Below are positions 1 through 9,101 of a DNA stretch of 64,000 bases, piece after piece. Within the stretch, counting starts at the first letter, position 1, and each line of letters starts with the position of its first letter. The translations under genes were made by a program, and so were the position numbers. Under the pieces are notes generated by a model that was not told the origin of the DNA, did not search any database, and saw only the letters and a program-made list of their open reading frames with translations. The DNA is from Anaerolineales bacterium (GTDB lineage: Bacteria; Chloroflexota; Anaerolineae; Aggregatilineales; J027), in NCBI GenBank assembly GCA_020634155.1, contig JACKCI010000001.1, positions 1,054,001 through 1,118,000 of the forward strand, read 5' to 3'.

Positions 1-1
1 T

Positions 2-1228
2 TATGATGCCATCTACGAACTTCCGGGTGGTGAGCAGATTGATACCGAGGTCATCCATGCGGCTGATTTGGTAGCAGGCGTTAAACAAATCTCCACTGAA
101 GATGATTTGATTATCCTCAGTGTGGAGCAGCCCGTTGGTGCGCTTGACCGTTGGCTATTTGGGGTCACATCGCAAAAGTGTTTGCGGCTGGCTCCCGGTT
201 CAGTGGCCTTGGTCAGACGCGCCCCCCGTCAATTCACAACATGGCAGCTTATCCAACGCCAGATTGCCCGCTGGACGCCAACCCTCACCGTCAATGAGCG
301 CACCGATGTCATCCAACAGGCCGTTGACCTGACCCGTGCCAACACCAATTTCATTGTCATGATTATTTTATCGAGTGTACTTGCCAGCGTCGGACTGCTC
401 CAGAGCAGTCCAGCGGTGATTATTGGGGCTATGCTGGTAGCTCCGCTGATGTCGCCATTAATGGGCTTTGGGGTTGGGTTAGCCATCGCTGAAATCCCGA
501 TGATGCGCCGCTCGGTCTGGACAGTCATCCAAGGCGTGGGAATGGTGATTGGAGCTTCGGCCCTGCTCGGCTTGGTCTTCCCCCTACCAACTCCCACCCC
601 CGAAATGCTGGCGCGTGGGCAACCCACCTTTCTTGATATGATGGTTGCCATTGCGTCAGGAGCAGCGGGTGCCTTCGCAATGGCCCGCCGCGATATTCCG
701 GCTGCCCTTGCTGGGGTTGCCATTGCTGCGGCGTTGGTACCGCCGATTTGCACCACAGGCTTGGCGATGGCAATGGGCGAGTTTGACTTGATGGTTGGTG
801 CGGCAGCCTTGGTGCTGGTTAACATTGTGTGTATCAGCATCACCTCGGCAACTATATTTGCTATTCTTGGTGTACAACGCGAAGGGCAAATCCCCCTTTG
901 GCAGCGCCTTAGCATTGCCATCAGTATCTTGGGATTGCTGGCTTTGCCGCTGATGGTCTTGCTGCGTCATAACTATGTTGTGGCGAATGCAGCCCATGAG
1001 ACTGAGGTGGTCATTGAGGAAAGCCTTGATGATGCACGGATTATGGATATTGAGGTCAGCCGTGGCGACCCAATGGAAATTGTTGCCACTGTGCAGACCT
1101 CGCGCTTGGTGAGCCGTCCTCTCGTTAACGAACTCGAAGCAACCCTTGAGGAACGACTTAACCGTGATGTCGCTTTAGATGTAATTATTCTGCGGGTGGT
1201 ACGTGCAGAGGACGAAACCAGCGACTAA
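2..1228 (+). CDS. DUF389 family hydrophobic membrane protein (5' end outside the window)
   Basis: The frame is open from the window edge, so the start lies upstream; 408 residues are visible. Roughly residues 115-315 form a series of hydrophobic helices with the DUF389 pattern: a segment rich in APLMSPLMG, then an AGVAIAAALVPP segment and a final helix before a soluble C-terminal tail with alternating charged and hydrophobic residues. The visible N-terminal part is soluble. Members of this family are widespread multi-pass proteins without a settled function, so none is assigned. The stop codon shares the four bases CTAA with the stop of the convergent lytic transglycosylase gene. A TTG at 68 could be taken as a start, but the coding pattern continues upstream of it. 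Confidence 0.8.
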   Translation, partial: YDAIYELPGGEQIDTEVIHAADLVAGVKQISTEDDLIILSVEQPVGALDRWLFGVTSQKCLRLAPGSVALVRRAPRQFTTWQLIQRQIARWTPTLTVNERTDVIQQAVDLTRANTNFIVMIILSSVLASVGLLQSSPAVIIGAMLVAPLMSPLMGFGVGLAIAEIPMMRRSVWTVIQGVGMVIGASALLGLVFPLPTPTPEMLARGQPTFLDMMVAIASGAAGAFAMARRDIPAALAGVAIAAALVPPICTTGLAMAMGEFDLMVGAAALVLVNIVCISITSATIFAILGVQREGQIPLWQRLSIAISILGLLALPLMVLLRHNYVVANAAHETEVVIEESLDDARIMDIEVSRGDPMEIVATVQTSRLVSRPLVNELEATLEERLNRDVALDVIILRVVRAEDETSD

Positions 1229-3675
1229 GGTATCCCATATAGATAGCGATAGATGTCGTATTGCTCATATATGCGTATCACATAGGTGCGCGTCTCTGGA
1301 AAGGTAATGGCCTCGACAAATTTATCAATATCTTTTCCAGAGATGCCTAGCCAGTTGAGAGCGCTCTGTGGTCCACCATTATAGCCAGCAAGGGCCGCAT
1401 AGGGCGTATTCTCAACATAGTCCAACACCCACCGCAAATAGTACGTCCCAAACCGCACGTTGATATAGGGGCGATAGACATCGCTATTTTGGTAATTGGG
1501 CCAATCCAGTTGGGTGGCAACCCACTGTCCTGTGTCTGGAATAATCTGCATCAGACCTTGGGCATAGGCATAGCTGGTTGCAAAGCTCTGGTAAAGGCTC
1601 TCTTGGCGTATGAGGCTAAAGACTAACAGCGGGTCAAGGCCATAAAGCTCGGCATTAGGCAGCACCAAGTCAGCATAATGGATCGGATAGCGCAGCCGTG
1701 CCAAGTAGCTCGGTGCATCATAGGTGGACACCCCTGCTGATGTAATCACATTAGCAGCTGCCTCAATGGAACTCCGATAGAGACCTAGTTGGGCGAAATA
1801 GTGCGCCAATTGGTAGGTTGCCAAAGGGTCATCTTGCACATTCTCGCGCAGGGTCTCAAATTCCTCACGGGCTTCATCATAGGCCGCCACAGCCCACAGC
1901 TCACGCCCTCGAATCATATGCGGGTCATTCTCAAGGTTAGTCCCTAGTGGATAAAGCAAACCCTCTTGCTGAATGCCAAAGGTTGTCCGTAGCCACTGCT
2001 CAGTCTCGGCTAAGGCAGACCCTTCATCAAACTCAAAGCGGTAGTTGGTAGGTGGCGTGAATGGCTGCAAGCCTGCCAATAAATCACGCGCCCGTAAACT
2101 ATAATAGCCCCCACTATCAGCTTGTGAAGCTCCGGTGTACATTTGTTGTGCGAGTTCGGTCTGCCCTTGTTGCTGATAGAGCTTGCCCAACCAGAAAAAG
2201 GCCCTAGCGCGATTCTCGCCCGTTCCGGTGTTCGCCAATTGGGTATAGAAAGCCTGTGCGCGGTCATTTTGCCCTAACGATAGGGTTAAAGATACCGCAA
2301 TCAGCAACCCATCTTGCGCCCATTCGTCACCGGGATACTGCTGGCTGAGGATGTCAAAGGTTGCCAGCGCCCGTTCCACATCGTTCAGTTCATTGGCGTA
2401 TAGATACCCCGCCCGCCAGAGGCCTTCAGGTGCTTCAGCTACGTTGGGATATTCCGTCGCTAATTGAGCGTAGCGGTTAATGGCACTGACCGTATCACCT
2501 GACCAATACAAGGTGCGGCCTTGGTCAAGCCATGCCGTGCCAAACAGAGGGTCATTGGGGTATTGGTCAAGAATAGCCTGAAAGGTGCTGTAGGCTGCCG
2601 AGAAATTGCCGAGACCACGATAGGCCTGCCCCAACAATAACAGGGCGGCTGCGGGCATAGTCCCGACTTCCACGCTATAGGCGTTGAGGGCATTAACCGC
2701 ATCACCATAGTCTTCATTGGCGAGACTAATCCGCCCCCTCAGCCAATTATCAACCTCATAGCCTGCTGCAAGGAGGGTTTGCATACCTTGGTAAGCACCA
2801 ACAGTCTCTGGATAAAGCTTAATCATGGCATCCAGCCGTGCGTAGCCACGCGAGGCCTGTCCGTTGTTAATCTCCGCAATGGCAGCTTGGTACTCAATCC
2901 CCGCCCGATAGCCATTATTCTGGGCCACCGTCAAAATCGAGTCGTACTGCTCGATGGCAAGGTCATAGCGCCCTAGATTGATATAGCTAGCGGCTATCCG
3001 TTCTCGCAATGCCAACAAGGGAATAAGGGAACGGGTTGCATCGGTGGCAGCCGTATAGCTTTGCAGTGCTTGGTCAGGAAAGCCCAACGACAGATAAGCA
3101 TCCCCTATCCGCTCAAAGACATAACTATCAATGATACCGGGGCGCAGAGTACGGTAACTCTCAAAATCGCTGATGGCCGACTGCCAATTGAATGTCCCCA
3201 TGTAGGCGTCTCCGCGCAGAAAATGAGCATAGGCAAGACGCGGGTCAGTCGGATAGCGGTTGATGAAGTCGGTCAGGGCACTGATGGCCTGCGTAAAGAG
3301 GCCTTCACGCAAAGCCGCCTGCCCCAAGCCATAGTAAGAAGCCGCCCGTGTACTCTCTGAGATGTCGGATTGATTGATGACGCTCTGATAGTATTGCACC
3401 GCCAGCGTATAGTTGCCATTGAATAAGGCCTTGTCCGCCGCCGTGATACTATCTTGAGGCGGTAAGGTCGGGGTCGGCAAGGGCGCAGGTGTCGGGCTAA
3501 CAACAGGCGTCGCCACAATATAAATAATACCATCCGCGTTGGGTGTTGGGCTGGCGGGGCTATTGCTATCAAAAGGTGTAGCGGTAATCACAATCGGGAC
3601 TGGTGTCGTCAGGACGTTGCATGCCAACGTAAACACCACCAATAGACAAAATGCGAGTAGCCGTTGAAGTCTCAT
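1225..3675 (-). CDS. TPR-repeat lytic transglycosylase lipoprotein (Slt-type)
   Basis: An 816-residue secreted protein. The start is ATG at 3675; an upstream in-frame extension lacks a signal sequence. Residues 1-19 form a lipoprotein signal ending in a lipobox (FTLAC), followed by a Pro/Thr-rich linker. Residues of about 75-640 are helical TPR-like repeats (recurring G.A.Y..G....A...Y patterns). The C-terminal 150 residues are an SLT domain: catalytic Glu near residue 692 in RQESLY, then AQGLMQIIP and AALAGYNGGP, which match the family motifs. It should cleave glycan strands of peptidoglycan from the outer face of the membrane, with the TPR part acting as scaffold. A GC-rich hairpin separates it from the cytochrome genes upstream, so it is probably transcribed alone. 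Confidence 0.88.
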   Translation of the reverse strand: MRLQRLLAFCLLVVFTLACNVLTTPVPIVITATPFDSNSPASPTPNADGIIYIVATPVVSPTPAPLPTPTLPPQDSITAADKALFNGNYTLAVQYYQSVINQSDISESTRAASYYGLGQAALREGLFTQAISALTDFINRYPTDPRLAYAHFLRGDAYMGTFNWQSAISDFESYRTLRPGIIDSYVFERIGDAYLSLGFPDQALQSYTAATDATRSLIPLLALRERIAASYINLGRYDLAIEQYDSILTVAQNNGYRAGIEYQAAIAEINNGQASRGYARLDAMIKLYPETVGAYQGMQTLLAAGYEVDNWLRGRISLANEDYGDAVNALNAYSVEVGTMPAAALLLLGQAYRGLGNFSAAYSTFQAILDQYPNDPLFGTAWLDQGRTLYWSGDTVSAINRYAQLATEYPNVAEAPEGLWRAGYLYANELNDVERALATFDILSQQYPGDEWAQDGLLIAVSLTLSLGQNDRAQAFYTQLANTGTGENRARAFFWLGKLYQQQGQTELAQQMYTGASQADSGGYYSLRARDLLAGLQPFTPPTNYRFEFDEGSALAETEQWLRTTFGIQQEGLLYPLGTNLENDPHMIRGRELWAVAAYDEAREEFETLRENVQDDPLATYQLAHYFAQLGLYRSSIEAAANVITSAGVSTYDAPSYLARLRYPIHYADLVLPNAELYGLDPLLVFSLIRQESLYQSFATSYAYAQGLMQIIPDTGQWVATQLDWPNYQNSDVYRPYINVRFGTYYLRWVLDYVENTPYAALAGYNGGPQSALNWLGISGKDIDKFVEAITFPETRTYVIRIYEQYDIYRYLYGIP

Positions 3676-3722
3676 AGCCTCAATTATGAACGGGGTCGGG
3701 AATATGGTCAACCATCGGTTAG

Positions 3723-3758
3723 GCAACACCCCACCCCCCAATCGAAGTGGGGTGTTGC
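3723..3758. terminator. 12-bp perfect GC-rich hairpin between cytochrome and transglycosylase genes
   Basis: GCAACACCCCAC at 3723-3734 pairs perfectly with GTGGGGTGTTGC at 3747-3758 around a 12-base loop. It lies just after the stop of the 10-heme cytochrome gene and before the start of the transglycosylase gene on the same strand. No clear T-tract follows on either strand, so it is either a weak intrinsic terminator or an mRNA-stabilising 3' hairpin. Confidence 0.45.
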
Positions 3759-3765
3759 ATCTGAT

Positions 3766-4863
3766 TTACTTGTGTGTATCGTGGGATTCTTCAGAGGATA
3801 CTGGCGGCAACTGGCGTTTACGCTGATAGTTATAGACTAACATCATCAAGATTGCACCAAGTGCCAACCCAACCACCAAACCTTGTACAATCCGCACCCG
3901 TGAGACACTCTCAGAACGATCTTTCTGTTCTTCGACTTTGGCTTCAAGAGTTTCGAGTTCCTCGTTGGCTTTAACAAAGGGGTGTTCGTTGAGAGAAGGC
4001 TCACCAGAAGTTAGGATGATATTTTCTTGCGAGTGGCAGTTGACGCAGGTGGTCACTTCGACCTGTGCATCATGCCCGGTTGATTGATTAGATTCGCCCA
4101 GAACATGAGCCGTGCGGTCAGTCTCATTATGCCAGTGGCAGTTCTCGCAGGACTGCTCAACGTGCGAGAGGTGGATATACTCATCACGGTCTTGGTCATG
4201 ACAATTAAGGCAAAGCTGGTCAGGTGTTTCAAAACGCAACTCACCATCATGCGAAAGGTGGCAACTTTGGCAAGCCAATTGCTGTTCACCATGAGCACTG
4301 GTTTCCCACTCATGAATAGTTGTTGCATGGCATGTTTCGCACTCATTAAGCGATACATTCAATACATTGTTGAATGCAGGCAGTTCATCCACATGACAGG
4401 TTGTACAACTCATTTCATCAATCGGATGTACATCATGGCTCCCATGACAGGTTGTACAAGCCAAATCAGTCGGTAGACCTGATGTAAAGCGCTCCGCACC
4501 ATGCGTGCCGTCTGCCAACGCTTGCGCCTGCTCCGTGTGGCAATCGGTACACACATTACTTACATCGGGCACTGTTGTGTGTGGATAGGACATATCTGTA
4601 TGACACTCCACACAGCCAACTGGTGTAGCAAGATTGTGGATACCATGCACCGAATTATCAAGGCTAGGTGGAATGACATTGTTATCTAAGTTGAGGAGAA
4701 CCTCCACAAAATCGGGCTGACTATGGCACAACAGGCAATAGCTGTTGTCGCCAGTGGGGGTTTTGCCGCCATCTTGAGCTTCAGCCTCTGAGAGGAGGCC
4801 AAATAGCAGCAACGCCACTCCAACGGCAATCAGCGAAAACATGAATAAGCGGCGTCTATTCAT
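3766..4863 (-). CDS. Membrane-anchored decaheme cytochrome c
   Basis: A 365-residue protein with ten CXXCH haem-binding motifs between about residues 43 and 280 (for example CLLCH, CVECH, CTDCH, CETCH, CENCH, CVNCH). Residues 1-29 form a signal sequence. A charged, probably coiled-coil stretch (about 290-320) leads to one membrane helix near 325-345 and a short His-rich tail. The haem domain is therefore outside the cytoplasmic membrane, tethered by the C-terminal helix. It resembles cytochrome c3-family or doubled-CXXCH proteins; the electron partner is not evident. The start ATG lies inside the last codons of the upstream 9-heme gene (8-bp overlap), whose AAAGAGGA serves as ribosome-binding site, so the two are translationally coupled and presumably form one electron-transfer unit. 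Confidence 0.85.
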   Translation of the reverse strand: MNRRRLFMFSLIAVGVALLLFGLLSEAEAQDGGKTPTGDNSYCLLCHSQPDFVEVLLNLDNNVIPPSLDNSVHGIHNLATPVGCVECHTDMSYPHTTVPDVSNVCTDCHTEQAQALADGTHGAERFTSGLPTDLACTTCHGSHDVHPIDEMSCTTCHVDELPAFNNVLNVSLNECETCHATTIHEWETSAHGEQQLACQSCHLSHDGELRFETPDQLCLNCHDQDRDEYIHLSHVEQSCENCHWHNETDRTAHVLGESNQSTGHDAQVEVTTCVNCHSQENIILTSGEPSLNEHPFVKANEELETLEAKVEEQKDRSESVSRVRIVQGLVVGLALGAILMMLVYNYQRKRQLPPVSSEESHDTHK

Positions 4864-6454
4864 TAGGTTCCTCTTTCATCAATTCGGCTTCAATGGCATC
4901 CAATAAGGCATCAACATAAGCGAAATTATGGATACCGAAGCTGCCATCCCCTTCCACAAATTCAAGCGCAGAATTTACCCATGCGGGTTCATCACCTTGG
5001 AGAGCAGCACGTACTGTCTCAAGCCGAGTGCGGGTTCCATTTTGGGTATCCTCAATGAACGCCTGCATCGCTTTACCCGTTGCCTGTTCCTCATGGCATA
5101 CAACACATTGGGATTCAAGTTCGGCTGAAGTTGGCGATACCAGTTGCATGGTATGGCTTGCGCGGGTATCGTCCCCAACTGGTACAGTGGGCATATGGCA
5201 GGTTACGCAATTAGGGCCAGAAGGGTTGCTATAGTGGCTAGATGGAACACCCTCTATACCCTCTACTATTGATTGCCCCTCAAACATTTGTTGCACGGGA
5301 TGATGTAAACCATTGCTTGGCTCGCCATCCGTGTGGCAAGTGGTACATAAAGCGTAAGATTCAGTGACGAGCATAGCAGGCCGCGCTGCTGTCTCGGTAT
5401 GAACGTTGTGGCAAGATGTACAGGTTATACCATGTTGGGCAACTTCGAGCGTGAGTTCAGCAGGCGGCTCACCTTCACGCTCACCCTCATCATAGGCAGC
5501 CATCATATCTTGGAAGGATTTATAATCGCTGCTATGACAGGCAAGGCATTCTGTACCAGCACCTTCTGCCGTTTGCATCGTCGTTAGTGCCGAAGCATGG
5601 GCTGAGGTCAACCATTCGTTGTATTGCATATTGCTCTGGCGGGCAAAGCCTTCGCTCCACCAGTAAACGGCGTCATCGGATGCCACCAAGTCAAAGGCAG
5701 CACTGAGATCACTCCCCGGATGGTAAGCCACCGGATAGTGATAATCTTCGTGCATTCCACGACTATGGCATTGCCCACAGGTTTGGGCATCGGGGCTACG
5801 CACAATCGCTGAACGCACCGCAGCAAGTTCATCTTCACTGGGGTTGCGCCCCAGTTCATCTGCGAGTTCAAGGTGAATACTGCCGGGGCCATGACAAGCT
5901 TCACACGCAACACCATCTTCCTCCCATTTCATGGTATCGGTGTTCAAACCAGTCACATGACAACCCACGCAATTCTTCCCAAAGTCATAGCCAGCGGCGG
6001 GCCATTCGGTATCCAGCACATAGGGTTGCCATTGTTTAGCGGTTATGTTCCACTCCACAGGCAACACCCAGTAGTGGTCGTCTGCATCTTGTACAACAAA
6101 GCGTTGCACAGCACCCTTTGACCCAATCGCAAACTGAATATCTTCGGCAGTAAAAGGACGCGGTTCATCTTCGCCGGGAAATTGAACGGTCCGGACATCA
6201 TCGCCTTGGGAAAAATCAGCAACAATTAATTCTGGTTTATCACTCGCATCAAGCAGAGCATTCATATGGCAGGCATCAGCATCTTCGCAATACGCCTCCA
6301 AATCACGCCCTTGTTCACGGTGGCAACTCGTACACTCACGAGTCCCCATATACTCAGCTTCGTCGCCATCTTGCGCCCTGCTGTAGCTGCTGACAATGAG
6401 CAAAAACCCAAAGCTGAGTAGCATCAAACTAATCCAACGGAAAAGATACCGCAT
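4856..6454 (-). CDS. Multiheme cytochrome c (nine CXXCH plus one CX5CH), exported
   Basis: A 532-residue protein. The start chosen is ATG at 6454, preceded by AGAAAGG and a signal peptide (MRYLFRW..., cleavage near SRAQ). Nine canonical CXXCH motifs are visible (CTSCH, CVGCH, CEACH, CGQCH, CLACH, CTSCH, CTTCH, CVTCH, CVVCH). A tenth possible site, CEDADACH, has five residues between the cysteines. The N-terminal half resembles cytochrome c554-type multiheme domains. The C-terminal stretch SFGIHNFAY resembles the HNP region that closes NrfA/octaheme-type proteins. No catalytic CXXCK haem is seen, so electron transfer or an oxyanion/hydroxylamine-type role is open. It is the first gene of a two-cytochrome operon, downstream of a CRP/FNR-like site. 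Confidence 0.83.
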   Translation of the reverse strand: MRYLFRWISLMLLSFGFLLIVSSYSRAQDGDEAEYMGTRECTSCHREQGRDLEAYCEDADACHMNALLDASDKPELIVADFSQGDDVRTVQFPGEDEPRPFTAEDIQFAIGSKGAVQRFVVQDADDHYWVLPVEWNITAKQWQPYVLDTEWPAAGYDFGKNCVGCHVTGLNTDTMKWEEDGVACEACHGPGSIHLELADELGRNPSEDELAAVRSAIVRSPDAQTCGQCHSRGMHEDYHYPVAYHPGSDLSAAFDLVASDDAVYWWSEGFARQSNMQYNEWLTSAHASALTTMQTAEGAGTECLACHSSDYKSFQDMMAAYDEGEREGEPPAELTLEVAQHGITCTSCHNVHTETAARPAMLVTESYALCTTCHTDGEPSNGLHHPVQQMFEGQSIVEGIEGVPSSHYSNPSGPNCVTCHMPTVPVGDDTRASHTMQLVSPTSAELESQCVVCHEEQATGKAMQAFIEDTQNGTRTRLETVRAALQGDEPAWVNSALEFVEGDGSFGIHNFAYVDALLDAIEAELMKEEPNE

Positions 6455-6483
6455 AGCGACTGACCTTTCTGTGTATACCGCCG

Positions 6484-6489
6484 ATAATA
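6484..6489 (-). promoter_or_regulatory. Candidate -10 box (TATTAT) for the cytochrome operon
   Basis: TATTAT on the minus strand would put transcription start near 6477, about 23 bases before the cytochrome ATG. No good -35 box stands upstream. A CRP/FNR-type palindrome takes its place, centred about 42 bases upstream, as in activator-dependent class II promoters. Confidence 0.45.
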
Positions 6490-6511
6490 AGTAATGCCAG
6501 CCAACTTCACC

Positions 6512-6527
6512 AGTGACCTTTGTCACT
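6512..6527 (-). promoter_or_regulatory. CRP/FNR-family-like operator upstream of the multiheme cytochromes
   Basis: The 16-bp sequence AGTGACNNNNGTCACT is a perfect inverted repeat. Read as GTGA-N6-TCAC it matches eight of the ten conserved positions of the CRP/FNR consensus TGTGA-N6-TCACA. Its centre is about 42 bases upstream of the start predicted from the TATTAT box, the spacing expected for a class II activator site. It lies between the divergent cytochrome and M24 peptidase genes, so it could also affect the latter. Confidence 0.45.
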
Positions 6528-6616
6528 TGGTTGTGTTTCTATTCCACATTATCCTACAAAATTGGGGGGTATTGATACAATAGGGGCAATGCAAATTTCT
6601 AGGAATTGGTGAATCA

Positions 6617-7804
6617 ATGACCAGTATTCAACAGGAAAAATTACAACAAGCCGTTGAAATTCTGAATCAGATGGGAATTGATGCGTGGATGACATTCGTC
6701 CGTGAAACTTCTCACAACGCCGACCCCGCCCTACCCCTGATTCTCGGTTTCGATGTCACATGGCAATCAGCCTTCATCGTAACCCGTGACGGACACAAGG
6801 TCGCTATTGTGGGCCGCTATGATGTCGAAAATGTGGAGCGCATGGGCGGCTATGACCGCGTGATTGGCTATGACCAAGGCATTCAAGACGCCCTTGTCCA
6901 GACTCTTGACCAACTCCGGCCCCGCCAAATTGCCGTGAATTACTCTGAGAGCGACTCCGCCGCCGACGGATTATCGCACGGCATGTACTTGCGCTTGGTC
7001 AAGATGCTCAACAGTACCCCCTACGAACTCACTTCAGCCGAAGGCATCCTCAGTACCCTGCGTGGGCGCAAATCCATTACCGAGATTGAGCGTGTCAAGG
7101 CTGCTATTGCCCTTACCGAGCAAGTGGTGGAGGGCATTACCGCCATATTGCGTCCCGGCCTCAGCGAAGTGGACATCGCTCAATACATTCATGCTGAGTT
7201 TAAGCGGCATGGAGTACGGCCTGCATGGGAGCCAGAATACTGCCCAATTGTGAACTGTGGCCCCGATTCGACCTTGGGGCATGGTGGCCCCTCGGCTAAG
7301 AACATTATCCAAGCCGGACAACTGGTGCATATCGATCTTGGGGTAGTTTTAGATGACTATGTATCCGATATACAGCGCGTGTGGTACTTGCAGCCCAGCG
7401 ATGAAGCTGCCATACCAGAACCCGTGCTGCATGGCTTTGAAGTGGTCAACAATGCCATCTCTGCGGCGGCGGATGTACTCCGAGTGGGTGCCATTGGCTG
7501 GCATGTCGATCAAGCCGCCCGTGATGTTTACACCGCAGCAGGCTATACCGAGTATCAACACGCCACCGGACACCAAGTCGGGCGCACCGTGCATGATGGC
7601 GGGTCGCTCTTGGGGCCACGGTGGGACCGCTATGGAAATTCACCTGATATGATGGTAGAAGCCAATAACATCTTTACCCTTGAGTTGGGGGTCGAGGTGC
7701 CGGGGTATGGAGCGGTCTCGCTTGAGGAAGATGTCCTCGTCACTGAACATGGCCTCGAATGGCTCAGTCAGCGCCAGACCGCCCCAATTGTGGTTAAGGT
7801 TTAG
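6617..7804 (+). CDS. M24 family metallopeptidase (Xaa-Pro aminopeptidase/dipeptidase type)
   Basis: A 395-residue cytoplasmic enzyme with a creatinase-like N-terminal domain (about 1-160) and a pita-bread catalytic domain. The dinuclear metal ligands are visible in order: Asp in VHIDLGV, Asp in YVSDIQR, His in ATGHQVGR, Glu in TLELGVEVP and Glu in VSLEEDV. The family removes N-terminal residues before proline or cleaves X-Pro dipeptides; the exact substrate cannot be told. There is no signal sequence. It diverges from the cytochrome operon. At its 3' end the stop overlaps that of the acyl-CoA dehydrogenase by four bases (TTAG). Confidence 0.85.
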   Translation: MTSIQQEKLQQAVEILNQMGIDAWMTFVRETSHNADPALPLILGFDVTWQSAFIVTRDGHKVAIVGRYDVENVERMGGYDRVIGYDQGIQDALVQTLDQLRPRQIAVNYSESDSAADGLSHGMYLRLVKMLNSTPYELTSAEGILSTLRGRKSITEIERVKAAIALTEQVVEGITAILRPGLSEVDIAQYIHAEFKRHGVRPAWEPEYCPIVNCGPDSTLGHGGPSAKNIIQAGQLVHIDLGVVLDDYVSDIQRVWYLQPSDEAAIPEPVLHGFEVVNNAISAAADVLRVGAIGWHVDQAARDVYTAAGYTEYQHATGHQVGRTVHDGGSLLGPRWDRYGNSPDMMVEANNIFTLELGVEVPGYGAVSLEEDVLVTEHGLEWLSQRQTAPIVVKV

Positions 7805-8985
7805 CGCAAGCCGAGTTCATTGCGGGCAATGACCAGCCGTTGAATCTCGCTGGTGCCTTCATAAATCTCGGTAATCTTGGCATCACGGAAGTAGCGCTCT
7901 AGCGGTAGCTCTTTGCTATAGCCCATGCCGCCATGAATTTGCACGGCCTGATGGGTCACAAACATGGCGGTCTCGCTGGCAAAGAGCTTCGCCATACTCG
8001 CCTCGGTGGAATAGCGCTCACCCGTCTCGGCACTTCGCATCTTGGCAAGAGCCGCGTTGTAAATCAAGAGACGGCTGGCCTCAATACGAGTCTTCATGTC
8101 CGCAATCTTTTGCTGGGTCATTTGGAAAGCACCGATAGGTTGACCAAAGGCTTCGCGCTCACGGGCATAAGCCACCGCTGCTTCATAGGCTGCTTCGGCA
8201 ACACCCAAGGCTTGAGAGGCAATCCCGATACGTCCCGCATCCAAAACGGTCATCGCAATTTTGAAGCCTTTACCGACCTGACCGAGGATAGTTTCAACAG
8301 GTGCCTTATAGTCTTCAAAGTAGATTTCACTGGTGGCGCTGGCACGGATACCCAGCTTGGGTTCTTTCTTGCCGCGCACAAAGCCGGGTTGGGTGGTGTC
8401 AACCAAAAAGGCTGTAATACCGTTATGCCCCTTGGAGGCGTCGGTCATGGTAAACAGCAATATAAAGTCAGCAACAGGGGCGCTCGTCACCCAACTCTTG
8501 GTGCCGTTGATAATGTAGTGGGTACCATCTTCGCTCAATACAGCGCGTGATTTCATGGTGCCTGCATCGGAACCACTCATTGGCTCCGTCAGCGAATAAG
8601 CACCTATTTTCTGACCAGAGGCAATCGGCACCAGATATTTCTGTTTTTGCTCCTCGGTGCCAAATTTAAGAATACCGTGGCAGTAGAGCGAGTTATTGAC
8701 GCTCATGATGGTACTGTGGCTGACATCGGCCTTGGCAATCTCAATCATCGCCAACACATAGGCAATGGTGTCCATGCCTGCCCCACCATAGGCTTCGGGA
8801 ATCTCAATCCCCATAAAGCCGAGAGCGCCCATCTTGCGGACGGTCTCATAGGGAAATTCGCCGGATTCATCATGTTCGGGGGCGATGGGGGCGATTTCCT
8901 TTTGAGCAAACTCGCGGGCAGCTTGGCGGATCATCTCTTGTTCTTCAGATAAAGTTAATGAGGGGCCTGTAACACTAACAGCCAT
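7801..8985 (-). CDS. Acyl-CoA dehydrogenase (short/medium-chain type)
   Basis: A 394-residue FAD flavoprotein for the first, alpha-beta-desaturating step of fatty-acid or branched-chain acyl-CoA oxidation. The whole family length is present: N-terminal helical domain, the middle beta domain with YSLTEPMSGSDA and KSWVTSAPVADF, and the C-terminal helical domain. The catalytic Glu is in IYEGTSEIQR near the C-terminus, the position used by short- and medium-chain enzymes rather than by isovaleryl-CoA dehydrogenase. The start ATG follows AGAAGGAGA. Electrons would pass to an electron-transfer flavoprotein, which is not encoded here. An enoyl-CoA hydratase gene about 4 kb away could supply the next step. 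Confidence 0.9.
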   Translation of the reverse strand: MAVSVTGPSLTLSEEQEMIRQAAREFAQKEIAPIAPEHDESGEFPYETVRKMGALGFMGIEIPEAYGGAGMDTIAYVLAMIEIAKADVSHSTIMSVNNSLYCHGILKFGTEEQKQKYLVPIASGQKIGAYSLTEPMSGSDAGTMKSRAVLSEDGTHYIINGTKSWVTSAPVADFILLFTMTDASKGHNGITAFLVDTTQPGFVRGKKEPKLGIRASATSEIYFEDYKAPVETILGQVGKGFKIAMTVLDAGRIGIASQALGVAEAAYEAAVAYAREREAFGQPIGAFQMTQQKIADMKTRIEASRLLIYNAALAKMRSAETGERYSTEASMAKLFASETAMFVTHQAVQIHGGMGYSKELPLERYFRDAKITEIYEGTSEIQRLVIARNELGLR

Positions 8986-9030
8986 GGGGATAGGTTCTCC
9001 TTCTGTAAAATCCGATGGGTTTTCTCACAC

Positions 9031-9036
9031 ATTATA
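9031..9036 (-). promoter_or_regulatory. Candidate -10 box (TATAAT) for the acyl-CoA dehydrogenase gene
   Basis: A perfect TATAAT on the minus strand lies 46 bases upstream of the start codon. The hexamer at the -35 position (TTCGGC, 17-bp spacer) is a poor match, so only the -10 box is listed. Confidence 0.3.
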
Positions 9037-9101
9037 AACGGCTTTTCTCAAATGCCGAATCATATTACACTAAACTTGTAAACAGGAAAGGGATAACCTT
9101 C

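Noticed and set aside
4856..6454. Pentahaem nitrite reductase NrfA
   Set aside because: The C-terminal HN(F)AY region recalls NrfA, but no CXXCK catalytic haem is present and the haem count is nine or ten.
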